From positions 1,942,373-2,006,372 of the forward strand of contig NZ_LFZW01000001.1 in NCBI RefSeq assembly GCF_001183985.1: a stretch of DNA of 64,000 bases. The letters run 5' to 3'. The stretch is from Peribacillus loiseleuriae. Its GTDB lineage: Bacteria; Bacillota; Bacilli; Bacillales; DSM-1321. A model generated the notes under the pieces. The model did not search any database. It saw nothing but the letters and a program-made list of their open reading frames with translations, and had not been told where the DNA came from. Position numbers and translations under genes: made by a program. Within the stretch, counting starts at the first letter, position 1; every line of letters starts with the position of its first letter. Below, piece after piece: positions 8,492 through 20,151 of this stretch.

Positions 8492-9808
8492 GTGGGAGAG
8501 GGTATTTTTGAAAGCAGTGATTCTTTCTTGGACAAATTTATGCAAAGATGGTTTGATATACAAGACCATGAGACAACATTAAAAAAGGAAGCTATTGCCG
8601 GAATAACTTCTTTTATCACAGTATCCTATATTATCATTGTTAACGCTTCATTTTTAGAACAAGCGGGTATCCCGTATAATGCTGCGGTTATGGCAACCAT
8701 TATTACTTCTTTTGTTGGTTGTATGATTATGGGATTCTGGGCAAATGCACCTATTGTACTTGCTCCTGGTATGGGAATAAACGCATTCTTCTCTTATTCC
8801 ATGGTTCAGTCGATGGGGCTATCTTGGCAAGAAGCGTTAGCGGTAGTGTTTACGTCCGGTATTATTTTTGCATTGATAGCATTTTCACCTTTGGCATTGG
8901 TTCTTTCCCGTGCGGTACCGCAATCGTTAAAAGAAGCCATTGTTGTGGGTTTAGGTTTTTTTCTAACCTTTATAGGCCTTCAAAAGGGTGGAATTGTTAC
9001 GGCAAGTGATACAACTTTTGTAAAGCTTGGTGATTTAAGCAATCCTCATACAATCGTCACTTTTTTAACGTTAACTATTACTGTTATTTTGTTTAGTCGT
9101 AATGTAAAAGGGAGTTTTCTTCTAAGTATTGTAGTAGGGTCGGTCATATCCGCACTATTTGGTTTAGTTGATTTAAACGATGTTAAATATTCAGAAGTTT
9201 CATTTGGTAGTTATAAGTCTGTGTTAGGTGCAATGTCTTTTGAAAGTATAACATCGTTAGCATTCTGGATTGCGACCTTTTCTTTAACGATGGTAATTGT
9301 TTTTGAGAATATGGGGGCTCTATATGGGTTATTACAACAACCCGTTAAGTTTAGACGCTCATATAAGGTAAGTGCGGTTTCGACCATTACTGCAGGTATA
9401 TTCGGGACAAGCCCTACCATTGCAACTGTAGAAAGTGCTGCAGGTATTGCTGTAGGCGGGAAAACAGGAATTACAGCAATTGTTGCAGGTATTTTATTCT
9501 TACCAGCCATATTGTTTATTCCAGTATTAAAAATAATACCGGAAAACGTAATTGCACCTGTGCTCATCGTTGTTGGCAGCTTAATGATTCAAAATATACA
9601 AAAGATTGAATTGAAAGATTTTTCAGAAGCATTTCCTGCCTTTTTAATTATAGCTCTAATTCCATTGTCTTATAGTATTGTTGACGGAATCGCATTTGGT
9701 TTTATTGCTTACCCTCTTCTTAAATTAGCTTTAGGAAGAAAAAATGAAGTAAGCTTTCCGCTAGTTTTGATAGCATTCCTATTTTTACTGAATTTTGTTT
9801 TAAGCTAA
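8492..9808 (+). CDS. Purine permease, NCS2 AzgA/PbuG type
   Basis: Proton-coupled purine base transporter of 438 residues with about 12-14 membrane segments. The AzgA-branch signature LAPGMGINAFFSYSM is present, with GITSFITVSYIIIVN in the first segment and SPTIATVESAAGIAVGGKTG in the second half. In B. subtilis this branch (PbuG, PbuO) carries guanine and hypoxanthine, which matches the 6-oxopurine preference expected of the upstream phosphorylase. It could take up purines or export the base freed from a nucleoside. The start is uncertain: GTG at 8492 has no clear ribosome binding site, a GGGAGAGGG tract lies just inside the frame, and an ATG occurs at 8540. A terminator follows at 9819. Confidence 0.88.
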   Translation: MGEGIFESSDSFLDKFMQRWFDIQDHETTLKKEAIAGITSFITVSYIIIVNASFLEQAGIPYNAAVMATIITSFVGCMIMGFWANAPIVLAPGMGINAFFSYSMVQSMGLSWQEALAVVFTSGIIFALIAFSPLALVLSRAVPQSLKEAIVVGLGFFLTFIGLQKGGIVTASDTTFVKLGDLSNPHTIVTFLTLTITVILFSRNVKGSFLLSIVVGSVISALFGLVDLNDVKYSEVSFGSYKSVLGAMSFESITSLAFWIATFSLTMVIVFENMGALYGLLQQPVKFRRSYKVSAVSTITAGIFGTSPTIATVESAAGIAVGGKTGITAIVAGILFLPAILFIPVLKIIPENVIAPVLIVVGSLMIQNIQKIELKDFSEAFPAFLIIALIPLSYSIVDGIAFGFIAYPLLKLALGRKNEVSFPLVLIAFLFLLNFVLS

Positions 9809-9818
9809 AATGATTTTC

Positions 9819-9857
9819 AAGAAACAGCCTGTTTCTATATAGAGCAGGCTGTTTCTT
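9819..9857 (+). terminator. Terminator after the purine permease
   Basis: Thirteen-base arms AAGAAACAGCCTG (9819-9831) and its complement (9845-9857), then an A/T-rich tail. The next gene may therefore have its own promoter. Confidence 0.7.
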
Positions 9858-9968
9858 ATAAATTTTGCATCCTTTAAAGTTTCCAATATGAATTAATATC
9901 CACGTTTGATACCAGCTTATAAAAATAAAAATCTCTATTATTGAACAAAATGAAAAAGGTGGGAGGGA

Positions 9969-10934
9969 TTGAAAGTGGAAGGTAAAATAAAAAGAGCTTG
10001 TTGTGCCGCCAGTAGGCCAAAGTCAACCAAAATTCCAGAGTTGGATCAACATATAAGAAAGCAATCTAGCAGATCATTAAGAGACGAAATGATTTACCTA
10101 CCAGGTGGAGAGTTTCTTATGGGTACCGATAGTATTGAAGGGTTTCCCGCAGATGGTGAGGGACCAGTAAGGAAAATTAAGTTGGATCCTTTTTATATCG
10201 ATTCTTGTACAGTTTCTAACGCTCAATTTGAAGCATTCGTAAAAGATACTGGGTATAAGACAGAAGCGGAGTTGTACGGATGGTCTTTTGTTTTTTATCA
10301 TTTTGTATCTAAAGAAACAAAAAAACACGTAAAACAATTTGTTCAACAAACCCCTTGGTGGTGGGCTGTGGAGGGAGCTTATTGGAGAAATCCCGAAGGA
10401 CCTGATTCGATGATTGAAGATCGGATGGATCACCCGGTTGTTCATGTTTCATGGCACGATGCAAGCGCGTATTGTAAATGGGCAGGGAAACGATTACCAA
10501 CCGAAGCTGAATGGGAGTATGCCGCTCGAGGGGGACTTGAACAAAAAACATATCCATGGGGTGATGATTTAACCCCAAATGGGAAACATTACTGCAATAT
10601 TTGGCAAGGGGAATTCCCAGAAAGAAACAATGGATCTGATGGATATTTAAGTACTGCTCCAGTAAAATCCTTTCCACCAAATGGATATGGACTTTATAAC
10701 GTAGCAGGAAACGTGTGGGAATGGTGCTCTGATTGGTTTAGTGCTACATTTCAAACTTATGAAAGTCATGTTAATCCGAAAGGACCAGCGACAGGAGAAG
10801 CTAAGGTAATTCGTGGAGGATCTTATCTTTGTCATAAGTCTTACTGCAACCGTTATAGAGTAGCAGCACGCAGTTCCAATACTCCAGACAGCACAACAAG
10901 TCATATGGGATTTCGTTGTGCTGCTAATTATTAA
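9969..10934 (+). CDS. Formylglycine-generating enzyme (sulfatase maturase)
   Basis: Copper-dependent, oxygen-using oxidase that turns the Cys of the CxPxR sulfatase motif into formylglycine. It has 321 residues from a TTG preceded by AGGTGGGAGGG; a GTG at 9975 is also possible. The FGE-sulfatase domain spans about 40-321: MIYLPGGEFLMGTD, HPVVHVSWHDASAYCKWAGK, RLPTEAEWEYAARGG, NVAGNVWEWCSDWF. Both catalytic cysteines are present in GGSYLCHKSYCNRYR (288 and 293), aligning with human SUMF1 Cys336 and Cys341, so this is a true FGE and not a diverged relative. The only sulfatase in view, at 6952, carries CSPAR and is the obvious client. Because FGE needs oxygen, the pathway should work aerobically. 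Confidence 0.95.
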   Translation: MKVEGKIKRACCAASRPKSTKIPELDQHIRKQSSRSLRDEMIYLPGGEFLMGTDSIEGFPADGEGPVRKIKLDPFYIDSCTVSNAQFEAFVKDTGYKTEAELYGWSFVFYHFVSKETKKHVKQFVQQTPWWWAVEGAYWRNPEGPDSMIEDRMDHPVVHVSWHDASAYCKWAGKRLPTEAEWEYAARGGLEQKTYPWGDDLTPNGKHYCNIWQGEFPERNNGSDGYLSTAPVKSFPPNGYGLYNVAGNVWEWCSDWFSATFQTYESHVNPKGPATGEAKVIRGGSYLCHKSYCNRYRVAARSSNTPDSTTSHMGFRCAANY

Positions 10935-11038
10935 CTTTTATACCTATTAGAACAAAGTGCTGAAATGTTTTCAGGAGTATTAGTCACATTTGCATTGTTT
11001 CTTTATTAAAGTTGATTAATATTGGGGGATTACAATTC

Positions 11039-11434
11039 ATGGAAGCTTTAAGTAAAAAGAAAGAAGTACCGGGAGAAAGTGTAATATATGCACAACAACA
11101 TTTAGCTAACGAAAGAACTTATTTAGCCTGGGTACGGACGGCTGTATCTATTGTAGGGGTAGGCTTTTTGACAACTTCATTGCATTTTACTATTAAACTT
11201 AGCTTTAATCAGCATATTAATACTTTAGCTATATTCCTAGGAATCTTTGCATGTATTGTTGGTTTTATAACAGGAATATTGTCAACTCTTCAATATTCAA
11301 AGAAAAGAAGAGAAATTCAAGAAGGTATTTTTATTCCTTCTAACCATTCTATTGTTTTTGTATCTACCCTAATTTCCTTTTTAATTTTCATTATTTTTAT
11401 GTATCTCTCTTTCTTATTATTGTCGAAGTCCTGA
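11039..11434 (+). CDS. DUF202/YidH-family membrane protein
   Basis: A 131-residue protein. The start ATG at 11039 is preceded by GGGGG at about 10 bases. It begins with a polar stretch, then the family signature LANERTYLAWVRTAVSIVG at the edge of the first helix; three transmembrane helices are visible. DUF202 proteins are small inner-membrane proteins without an established biochemical role. Its frame ends 12 bases before the IS6 copy A. It lies after the sulfatase cluster, but the spacing of 104 bases gives no firm operon link. Confidence 0.8.
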   Translation: MEALSKKKEVPGESVIYAQQHLANERTYLAWVRTAVSIVGVGFLTTSLHFTIKLSFNQHINTLAIFLGIFACIVGFITGILSTLQYSKKRREIQEGIFIPSNHSIVFVSTLISFLIFIIFMYLSFLLLSKS

Positions 11435-11446
11435 GTTAGATAAGAA

Positions 11447-12308
11447 GGTTCTGGTGCAAAAATTTCAGCTAACTTGAAACTAATCTCTAAATCTCGGACA
11501 TACGGATACTACTAAACTAAAAAGGACGTGTATCGGTATGAAAAAACCAGTAGAATTCAAATGGAAACATTATCAGCCTGACATTATTTTATTAACGGTT
11601 AGATGGTACCTACGGTACAGCCTCAGCTTTCGTGATTTGGTGGAATTGATGGAGGAACGAGGCTTATCCATGGCTCACACAACGATTATGCGTTGGGTAC
11701 ATCAATACGGGCCTGAATTAGATGAAAGAGTACGGCGTCATCTTAAGTCAACCAATGACTCCTGGAGAGTAGATGAAACCTATGTGAAAGTCAAAGGTCA
11801 ATGGATGTATCTGTATCGTGCCGTTGATTCAGAAGGGAATACCATTGATTTTTGTCTAAGCGAATCAAGAGATAAACAAGCAGCCAAACGCTTTTTTAAG
11901 AAAGCCTTGGCTTTTTCGCACGTTTCTAAGCCTCGTGTGATAACAATAGACAAAAACCCAGCTTATCCAATAGCTATCCAAGAGTTAAAAGAAGAAAAGC
12001 AGATGCCTGAAGGCATCCAACTAAGGCAAGTTAAATATCTCAACAATATCGTGGAGCAGGATCATCGCTTTATTAAAAAATGAATTCGCCCGATGCTTGG
12101 ATTAAAGTCTTTACGGACTGCCAAACGAATTATTGCGGGGATAGAGGCTATGCACATGATCAAAAAAGGACAGACTCTCCAAAGGGAGAAGTCTGTCCAA
12201 AATCAAAAAGAATTCATCCATCAACTGTTTGGACTAATTGCTTAGGATCAGGGGTCACTAGAAAACTTTCGCTTTTTTATATTTTCTTCAAGTATTTGCA
12301 CCAGAACC
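11447..12308 (+). mobile_element. IS6-family (IS240-like) insertion sequence, copy A
   Basis: 862-bp element bounded by inverted ends GGTTCTGGTGCAAA (from 11447) and TTTGCACCAGAACC (to 12308). Flanking 8-mers (GATAAGAA left, CAAATAAG right) do not match, so no target duplication is visible. Copy B at 17287-18149 is in the opposite orientation. Missing duplications at both copies fit past recombination or replicon fusion. Confidence 0.92.
11538..12245 (+). pseudogene. IS6-family transposase with one nonsense codon
   Basis: DDE transposase. It matches copy B nearly residue for residue until FIKK, where CGA has become TGA at 12081-12083; the frame then continues to the normal TAG at 12243-12245. 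The truncated product (181 residues) still contains WRVDETYVKV, VITIDKN and NIVEQDH, the three DDE positions, but lacks the last 54 residues. Readthrough or complementation by copy B could still move this element. Confidence 0.9.
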
Positions 12309-12329
12309 CAAATAAGTGTTTCTTTTTGT

Positions 12330-12357
12330 AAGAATAATTTTTAAAAAAATTATTCTT
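12330..12357. terminator. AT-rich hairpin upstream of licT
   Basis: Perfect 13-base arms AAGAATAATTTTT and AAAAATTATTCTT with a 2-base loop, just inside the IS right end. It could insulate the bgl promoter from IS transcription. Confidence 0.5.
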
Positions 12358-12358
12358 C

Positions 12359-12408
12359 GTCAACCGTTTACATTTTTTATTTACAAATCGTAATTGTCGC
12401 ATTATAAT
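12359..12408 (+). promoter_or_regulatory. licT promoter with degenerate cre-like site
   Basis: TTTACA (12380-12385), 17-base spacer, perfect TATAAT (12403-12408). Just upstream, the reverse strand of 12359-12374 reads ATGTAAACGGTTGACG. It shares the TGTAAnCGnT half of a CcpA cre site but not the second half. Catabolite control is thus possible, not shown. Confidence 0.65.
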
Positions 12409-12535
12409 AACTTACATCAACATTAGTATTCCTTTTGTTATAATGAGAAGGGAAAAATGATGAATGAATTCGTAATTTATCCATTTTTGAAGAGCTTTTA
12501 TATCCTTCTCCAAGTCAATGATTGGAGGTTTAAAA

Positions 12536-13381
12536 GTGATAGTAAAAAAGGTGTTCAACAATAATGTTGTACTAGTAGTGAATGATACATCTACGGAAGA
12601 AATAGTAATGGGAAAAGGTATAGGTTTTAATAAGTTCCCTGGGGATGTTATTGATTCAGAACTAGTTGAGAAACAATTTATTTTTCAAGGACAGGATGAT
12701 GTTAACCGATTTTATCAGATGGTAGGGAGAATTCCTTTACATGATGTGGAATTGGCAAGTGAAATTGTGGAAATGGGTAAGCAGGATTTATTAGTTCCAT
12801 TGAGCGATTGTATTCTTATAACGTTATCTGATCATATTAGTCATATGCTTGAAAGGGTCAAAAGAGGTCTTTTTTTCAACAGTCCATTACAATGGGAAAT
12901 CAAGCACATATACCCAAAAGAATACGCTTTTGGTGAAAAAGCTGTGGAATTTTTGAAAGATAAAACCGGGCTTGAGATTCCAATTTCAGAGGCAGCTTTC
13001 ATTTCCTTGCATTTTGCGAATGCCCATTTGGAAATGAAAGGAATGGAAGAAACCATGTTGTTGACCAAGATTATTGATCAAATTTTAGACGTTGTGAAAT
13101 ACCATTATAGTATAGAGCTAGATGGTAAATCATATGATTTTTCAAGGTTCATAACTCATCTTAGATATTTTGTAAAAAGGCAATTGAAGAACGAAGAGAA
13201 TAAAGTCGATTCATCTTTTTTATCCTTGATCAAATTACAGTATCCATATGATTTCAAATGTGGTGAAAAGATTAAAAAGTTTTTAGAAACAACTTATCGT
13301 TGGGAAATTAGTGAAGACGAATTACTTTATTTAACTATACATTTGAATAGACTGAATCGACATAGGATCGTTACTGGTTAG
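12536..13381 (+). CDS. licT: LicT/BglG-type RNA antiterminator
   Basis: Transcription antiterminator that binds the RAT hairpin and stops terminator formation when a beta-glucoside is present. The GTG at 12536 is chosen because GGAGG (12524-12528) lies 7 bases upstream. The N-terminal RNA-binding domain reads VIVKKVFNNNVVLVV and MGKGIGFNKFPGD (1-55). PRD1 (about 65-170) and PRD2 (about 172-280) each hold a phosphorylatable His (SDHISHML, ISLHFANAH; LRYFVKR, LTIHLNRLN). It is the first gene before the bglP-bglH operon; the first RAT overlaps its stop codon. Its own promoter has no RAT, so it should be made constitutively or under catabolite control. Confidence 0.93.
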   Translation: MIVKKVFNNNVVLVVNDTSTEEIVMGKGIGFNKFPGDVIDSELVEKQFIFQGQDDVNRFYQMVGRIPLHDVELASEIVEMGKQDLLVPLSDCILITLSDHISHMLERVKRGLFFNSPLQWEIKHIYPKEYAFGEKAVEFLKDKTGLEIPISEAAFISLHFANAHLEMKGMEETMLLTKIIDQILDVVKYHYSIELDGKSYDFSRFITHLRYFVKRQLKNEENKVDSSFLSLIKLQYPYDFKCGEKIKKFLETTYRWEISEDELLYLTIHLNRLNRHRIVTG

Positions 13382-13467
13382 CAGGCGTGACCTAAGTCAA
13401 TAAAGGAGAAATAAATAGAATGGAATCTATCTATATCTATTTATTCTTTATTGGCTTAGGTTTTTTT
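13364..13467 (+). promoter_or_regulatory. RAT antiterminator 1 and terminator 1
   Basis: RAT element at 13364-13393 (GGATCGTTACTG, loop, GCAGGCGTGACCT), overlapping the licT stop codon. Its last bases are also the first bases of the terminator stem CCTAAGTCAATAAAG (13391-13405), which pairs with CTTTATTGGCTTAGG (13446-13460) and is followed by T7. This mutually exclusive overlap is the classic LicT switch. Confidence 0.92.
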
Positions 13468-13494
13468 ATGTATAGTGCCAAAAAAATAATAGTG

Positions 13495-13743
13495 TAATGG
13501 AAGAAACTATGTTGTTGACCAAAATTATTGATCAAATTTTGAACGTTGTGAAATACCATTATTGTATAGAGCTAGATGGTAAATCATATGATTTTTCAAG
13601 GTTCATATCTTATCTTAGATATTTTGTAAAAAGATTAAAAAGTTTTTAGAGACAACTTATCGTTGGGAAATTAATAAAGACGAATTAATTTAGTTAACTA
13701 TACAATTGAATAGACTGAATCGATATAGGATCGTTACTGGTTA
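13495..13743 (+). pseudogene. Tandem duplicate of the licT 3' end
   Basis: Repeats licT sequence from about 13047 to its stop: GAAGAAACTATGTTGTTGAC, the PRD2 region and the ending ATCGATATAGGATCG. About 85 bases are deleted inside, with the join at a short AAAAG repeat near 13630, and substitutions have added stops. It cannot make protein. It arose with the second RAT/terminator as one tandem duplication of roughly 450 bp. Confidence 0.9.
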
Positions 13744-13830
13744 GCAGGCGTGACCTAAGTCAATAAAGGAGAAATAAATAGAATGGAATTTATCCATATC
13801 TGTTTCTTCTTTATTGGCTTAGGTCTTTTT
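13727..13830 (+). promoter_or_regulatory. RAT antiterminator 2 and terminator 2
   Basis: Second switch: an identical RAT at 13727-13756 and stem CCTAAGTCAATAAAG (13754-13768) with CTTTATTGGCTTAGG (13809-13823). The T-run is broken (TCTTTTT), so this terminator may be weaker than the first. It is the one adjacent to bglP. Confidence 0.9.
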
Positions 13831-13871
13831 ATGTATAGTGCCAAAAAATAAGAAGTGTAGAGGTGGAGAAT

Positions 13872-17194
<3,323 letters not shown>

Positions 17195-17225
17195 TGTATC
17201 ATGTATGAAAAGAAAACTACTAATG

Positions 17226-17263
17226 AAGCTCGCTAATTCCAATGCATTGGAATTAGCGAGCTT
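17226..17263. terminator. Terminator of the bgl operon
   Basis: A 38-base perfect palindrome centred on AATGCATT, followed by TTTT-rich sequence. Confidence 0.85.
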
Positions 17264-17286
17264 TTGGATTATAAGGTATTCTGTTC

Positions 17287-18149
17287 GGTTCTGGTGCAAA
17301 TACTTGAAGAAAATATAAAAAAGCGAAAGTTTTCTAGTGACCCCTGATCCTAAGCAATTAGTCCAAACAGTTGATGGATGAATTCTTTTTGATTTTGGAC
17401 AGACTTCTCCCTTTGGAGAGTCTGTCCTTTTTTGATCATGTGCATAGCCTCTATCCCCGCAATAATTCGTTTGGCAGTCCGTAAGGACTTTAATCCAAGC
17501 ATCGGGCGAATTCGTTTTTTAATAAAGCGATGATCCTGCTCCACGATATTGTTGAGATATTTAACTTGCCTTAGTTGGATGCCTTCAGGCATCTGCTTTT
17601 CTTCTTGTAACTCTTGGATAGCGATTGGATAAGCCGGGTTTTTGTCTACTGTTATCACACGAGGCTTAGAAACGTGCGAAAAAGCCAAGGCTTTCTTAAA
17701 AAAGCATTTGGCTGCTTGTTTATCTCTTGATTCGCTTAGACAAAAATCAATGGTATTCCCTTCTGAATCAACGGCACGATACAGATACATCCATTGACCT
17801 TTGACTTTCACATAGGTTTCATCTACTCTCCAGGAGTCATTGGTTGACTTAAGATGACGCCGTACTCTTTCATCTAATTCAGGTCCATATTGATGTACCC
17901 AACGCATAATCGTTGTGTGAGCCATGGATAAGCCACGTTCCTCCATCATTTCCACCAAATCACGAAAACTTAAGTTGTACCGTAGGTACCACCTTACTGT
18001 TAACAAAATAATGTCAGGCTGATAGTGCTTCCATTTGAACAAATCTTCCTTTTCCATACCGATCACACACCTTTTTTAGAGTAATAGTATCAGTATGTCC
18101 AAGATTTAGAGATTCATTGCAATTTTCTTGGAATTCTTGCACCAGAACC
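17287..18149 (-). mobile_element. IS6-family (IS240-like) insertion sequence, copy B
   Basis: 863-bp element with ends GGTTCTGGTGCAAA (17287) and TTGCACCAGAACC (to 18149). It is inverted relative to copy A, and together they bracket the bgl operon. No 8-bp target duplication: the left flank is TTCTGTTC, the right flank GCATTTCT. Its right edge lies inside a VanZ-family gene. Confidence 0.92.
17350..18057 (-). CDS. IS6-family transposase, intact
   Basis: DDE transposase of 235 residues. Start at the ATG at 18057 by alignment with copy A and an AAGGTG site upstream; an in-frame ATG three codons earlier is less likely. HTH-like LVEMMEERGLSMAHTTIMRW lies near the N-terminus. The catalytic acids sit in WRVDETY, VDKNPAY and NIVEQDH. 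The C-terminal region IRPMLGLKSLRTAKRIIAGI, lost in copy A, is present. Probably functional. Confidence 0.93.
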   Translation of the reverse strand: MEKEDLFKWKHYQPDIILLTVRWYLRYNLSFRDLVEMMEERGLSMAHTTIMRWVHQYGPELDERVRRHLKSTNDSWRVDETYVKVKGQWMYLYRAVDSEGNTIDFCLSESRDKQAAKCFFKKALAFSHVSKPRVITVDKNPAYPIAIQELQEEKQMPEGIQLRQVKYLNNIVEQDHRFIKKRIRPMLGLKSLRTAKRIIAGIEAMHMIKKGQTLQREKSVQNQKEFIHQLFGLIA

Positions 18150-19265
18150 GCATTTCTTACATTTATTCTATTGGGCTTTTTTCTTATTATCCCTTGGCTA
18201 ATTTACAGTTATAGAAAATATGGTTATTTAAGTCTTTGGGCTTCAATAGTGGCTTATTCCTTTATTTTCTATATGTTATCGGCTTTATTTTTAGTTCTTT
18301 TGCCACTTCCGGATACTCGAAATACTTGTGCTTTGCAATCACCTGATACGGTGCATTATTCACTTGTCCCGTTTTATTTTATCTGGGATGTTATTAATAG
18401 TAGTTCAGTTGTTTGGTCACAACCATCTACCTATATTCAAATATTTAAACAAAGCGCATTTTTGCAAGCGGCATTCAATTTCCTATTATTGCTGCCTCTT
18501 GGTGTTTATCTAAGGTATTTTTTCCAACACAAACGATTTTGGAAGAAAGCACTTGGTTTGGGATTTGCGTTATCCCTTTTTTTTGAGACAACACAAATAA
18601 CAGGTATTTATGGGATCTATAATTGCCCATATCGTATCTTTGATGTGGATGATCTTTTATTAAATAGTACTAGTGCTTTGTTTGGATTCATCATTGCCCC
18701 TGTCATACTTGCTCTGTTTCCGTCTCGAAACAACCTTATTGCTAAGGGAGAAAAAATGCAAGAAAGTCCTTTGGTACCTCCGTTGTCGCAATTATTGGCT
18801 GTGTTTATAGACTATCTATTGATTAAGATTAGTTGGACCCTTACAGTTGGACTCTTTACAACAAGCGGATTCGCAGAATTTGTTTATAAAACGATTTGCT
18901 TTTTTATTCTTTTCTATGTAGTTCCATTTATTTGGGATGGAAAAACAATTGGAACAAATATACTGCGTTTTAAACTAATTAATGTTGATGGAGAAGTACC
19001 TATGTGGCAGTACTTGCTAAAAAGATTCTTTGCGCTATATTTACCTTTGGCAACATCATGGTTCCTAACGATATTCGCCGGCATTGAGTTAGATATAACT
19101 TCAAATCTTTATCCTTATCATGTATGGATCACTGTGACTATATTTGCATTTCTCATCATTATGTGGGCCGTATTATTTATCCATACTATGTTCATCCTAA
19201 TTAAAAGAGGGAAACGGAACTTTTACTTTGACTATGTAGCGGATTTAGTACCAAGGAAAAAATAA
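18150..19265 (+). pseudogene. VanZ/RDD-domain membrane protein, 5' end cut by IS
   Basis: Membrane protein with an N-terminal VanZ domain (motif ETTQITGIYG, then RIFDVDDLLLNSTSA) and a C-terminal RDD domain (about 220-370: LAVFIDYLLIKISW, WDGKTIGTNILRFKLIN). The frame runs out of IS copy B: the first 11 codons of the longest frame (TTG at 18117) are IS sequence with no ribosome binding site, so the native start has been lost. VanZ proteins are linked to low-level glycopeptide and lipoglycopeptide tolerance. It precedes a peptide-antibiotic ABC module, which may be why it sat here. The remainder is intact and could be expressed from an outward IS promoter. Confidence 0.82.
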
Positions 19266-19276
19266 ATATTATCCAA

Positions 19277-19312
19277 AACAGCAAATCCCACTTCGGGGTT
19301 TGCTGTTATTTT
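19277..19312 (+). terminator. Terminator after the VanZ gene
   Basis: Arms AACAGCAAA (19277-19285) and TTTGCTGTT (19299-19307), extended by CCC/GGG, followed by ATTTTT. Confidence 0.8.
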
Positions 19313-19365
19313 TAAGGTTTATGTAAGGTTTATATTAAAATGATGTAAGGTTTAGGGCATATAAT
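19312..19365 (+). promoter_or_regulatory. Promoter with phased response-regulator repeats
   Basis: ATGTAAGGTTTA occurs twice (19321-19332 and 19343-19354), and TTTAAGGTTT precedes them (19311-19320). The AAGGTTT cores start at 19314, 19325 and 19347, i.e. 11 and 22 bases apart and so on one helix face. A TATAAT follows at 19360-19365 with no good -35. This is the layout of an OmpR-family activator site, presumably for the regulator at 22594. Confidence 0.65.
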
Positions 19366-19395
19366 CATCTTTGTAGTTACGGGGAGGATTCATCA

Positions 19396-20151
19396 ATGAC
19401 AATTATTTTACAAGCAAAAAATGTTCAAAAAGTATTTGGTACAAAGGGAAATGTTTATAAAGCATTAGAAGATATTAATTTGGAGATTAAAGAAGGAGAA
19501 TTTATCGGAATCATGGGGCCTTCGGGTGCTGGGAAATCGACATTATTAAATGTTTTATCTACTATAGACACACCATCGTCAGGGGATATTACTATCAACG
19601 GCCAACATATTGTAGGCATGAAAGAAAAACAACTGGCCGACTTCCGCCGAAATCAGCTAGGCTTTATATTTCAAGATTATAACCTTCTTGATACGTTAAC
19701 GGTTAAAGAAAATATTTTACTTCCACTTGCATTATCAAAAGTTTCGACTAGTGAGATTGAAAAACGTGTTGAAAGAATCGCGGGGACATTTGGAATAAGT
19801 GAATTACTTGATAAATATCCATATCACATATCAGGTGGTCAAAAACAGCGAACAGCAGCTTCTCGGGCGATTATTACTAATCCAAGCCTAATATTGGCGG
19901 ACGAACCAACAGGTGCGTTAGACTCCAAATCCGCAACCAGTTTACTTGAAAGCTTATCTATGTTAAACGAGCAGAATAACTCTACCATCATGATGGTTAC
20001 ACATGATGCTTTTGCTGCAAGCTTTTGTAAACGAATATTATTTATTAAAGATGGTAGGATTGATGCTGAAATTCATAAATTGCAACAAACTCGTAAGGAG
20101 TTCTTTCAAAAAATATTAGATGTTCTTGCTTCACTTGGAGGTGGGAATTAA
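19396..20151 (+). CDS. ABC transporter ATPase, BceA/YxdL type
   Basis: ATPase of a peptide-antibiotic sensing and detoxifying ABC transporter. 251 residues: Walker A GPSGAGKST, Q-loop FIFQDYNLL, signature SGGQKQR, Walker B LILADEPTGALDS, H-loop VTHD. It ends exactly one base before the permease start, so the two are translationally linked. The order ATPase, permease, YxeA, regulator, kinase uses the same parts as the B. subtilis yxd locus (induced by LL-37) but with the two-component genes placed last. Confidence 0.92.
   Translation: MTIILQAKNVQKVFGTKGNVYKALEDINLEIKEGEFIGIMGPSGAGKSTLLNVLSTIDTPSSGDITINGQHIVGMKEKQLADFRRNQLGFIFQDYNLLDTLTVKENILLPLALSKVSTSEIEKRVERIAGTFGISELLDKYPYHISGGQKQRTAASRAIITNPSLILADEPTGALDSKSATSLLESLSMLNEQNNSTIMMVTHDAFAASFCKRILFIKDGRIDAEIHKLQQTRKEFFQKILDVLASLGGGN

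Noticed and set aside
12359-12374. Confident CcpA cre site before licT
   Set aside because: Only the first half fits the consensus; it is kept as a weak candidate inside the promoter entry.
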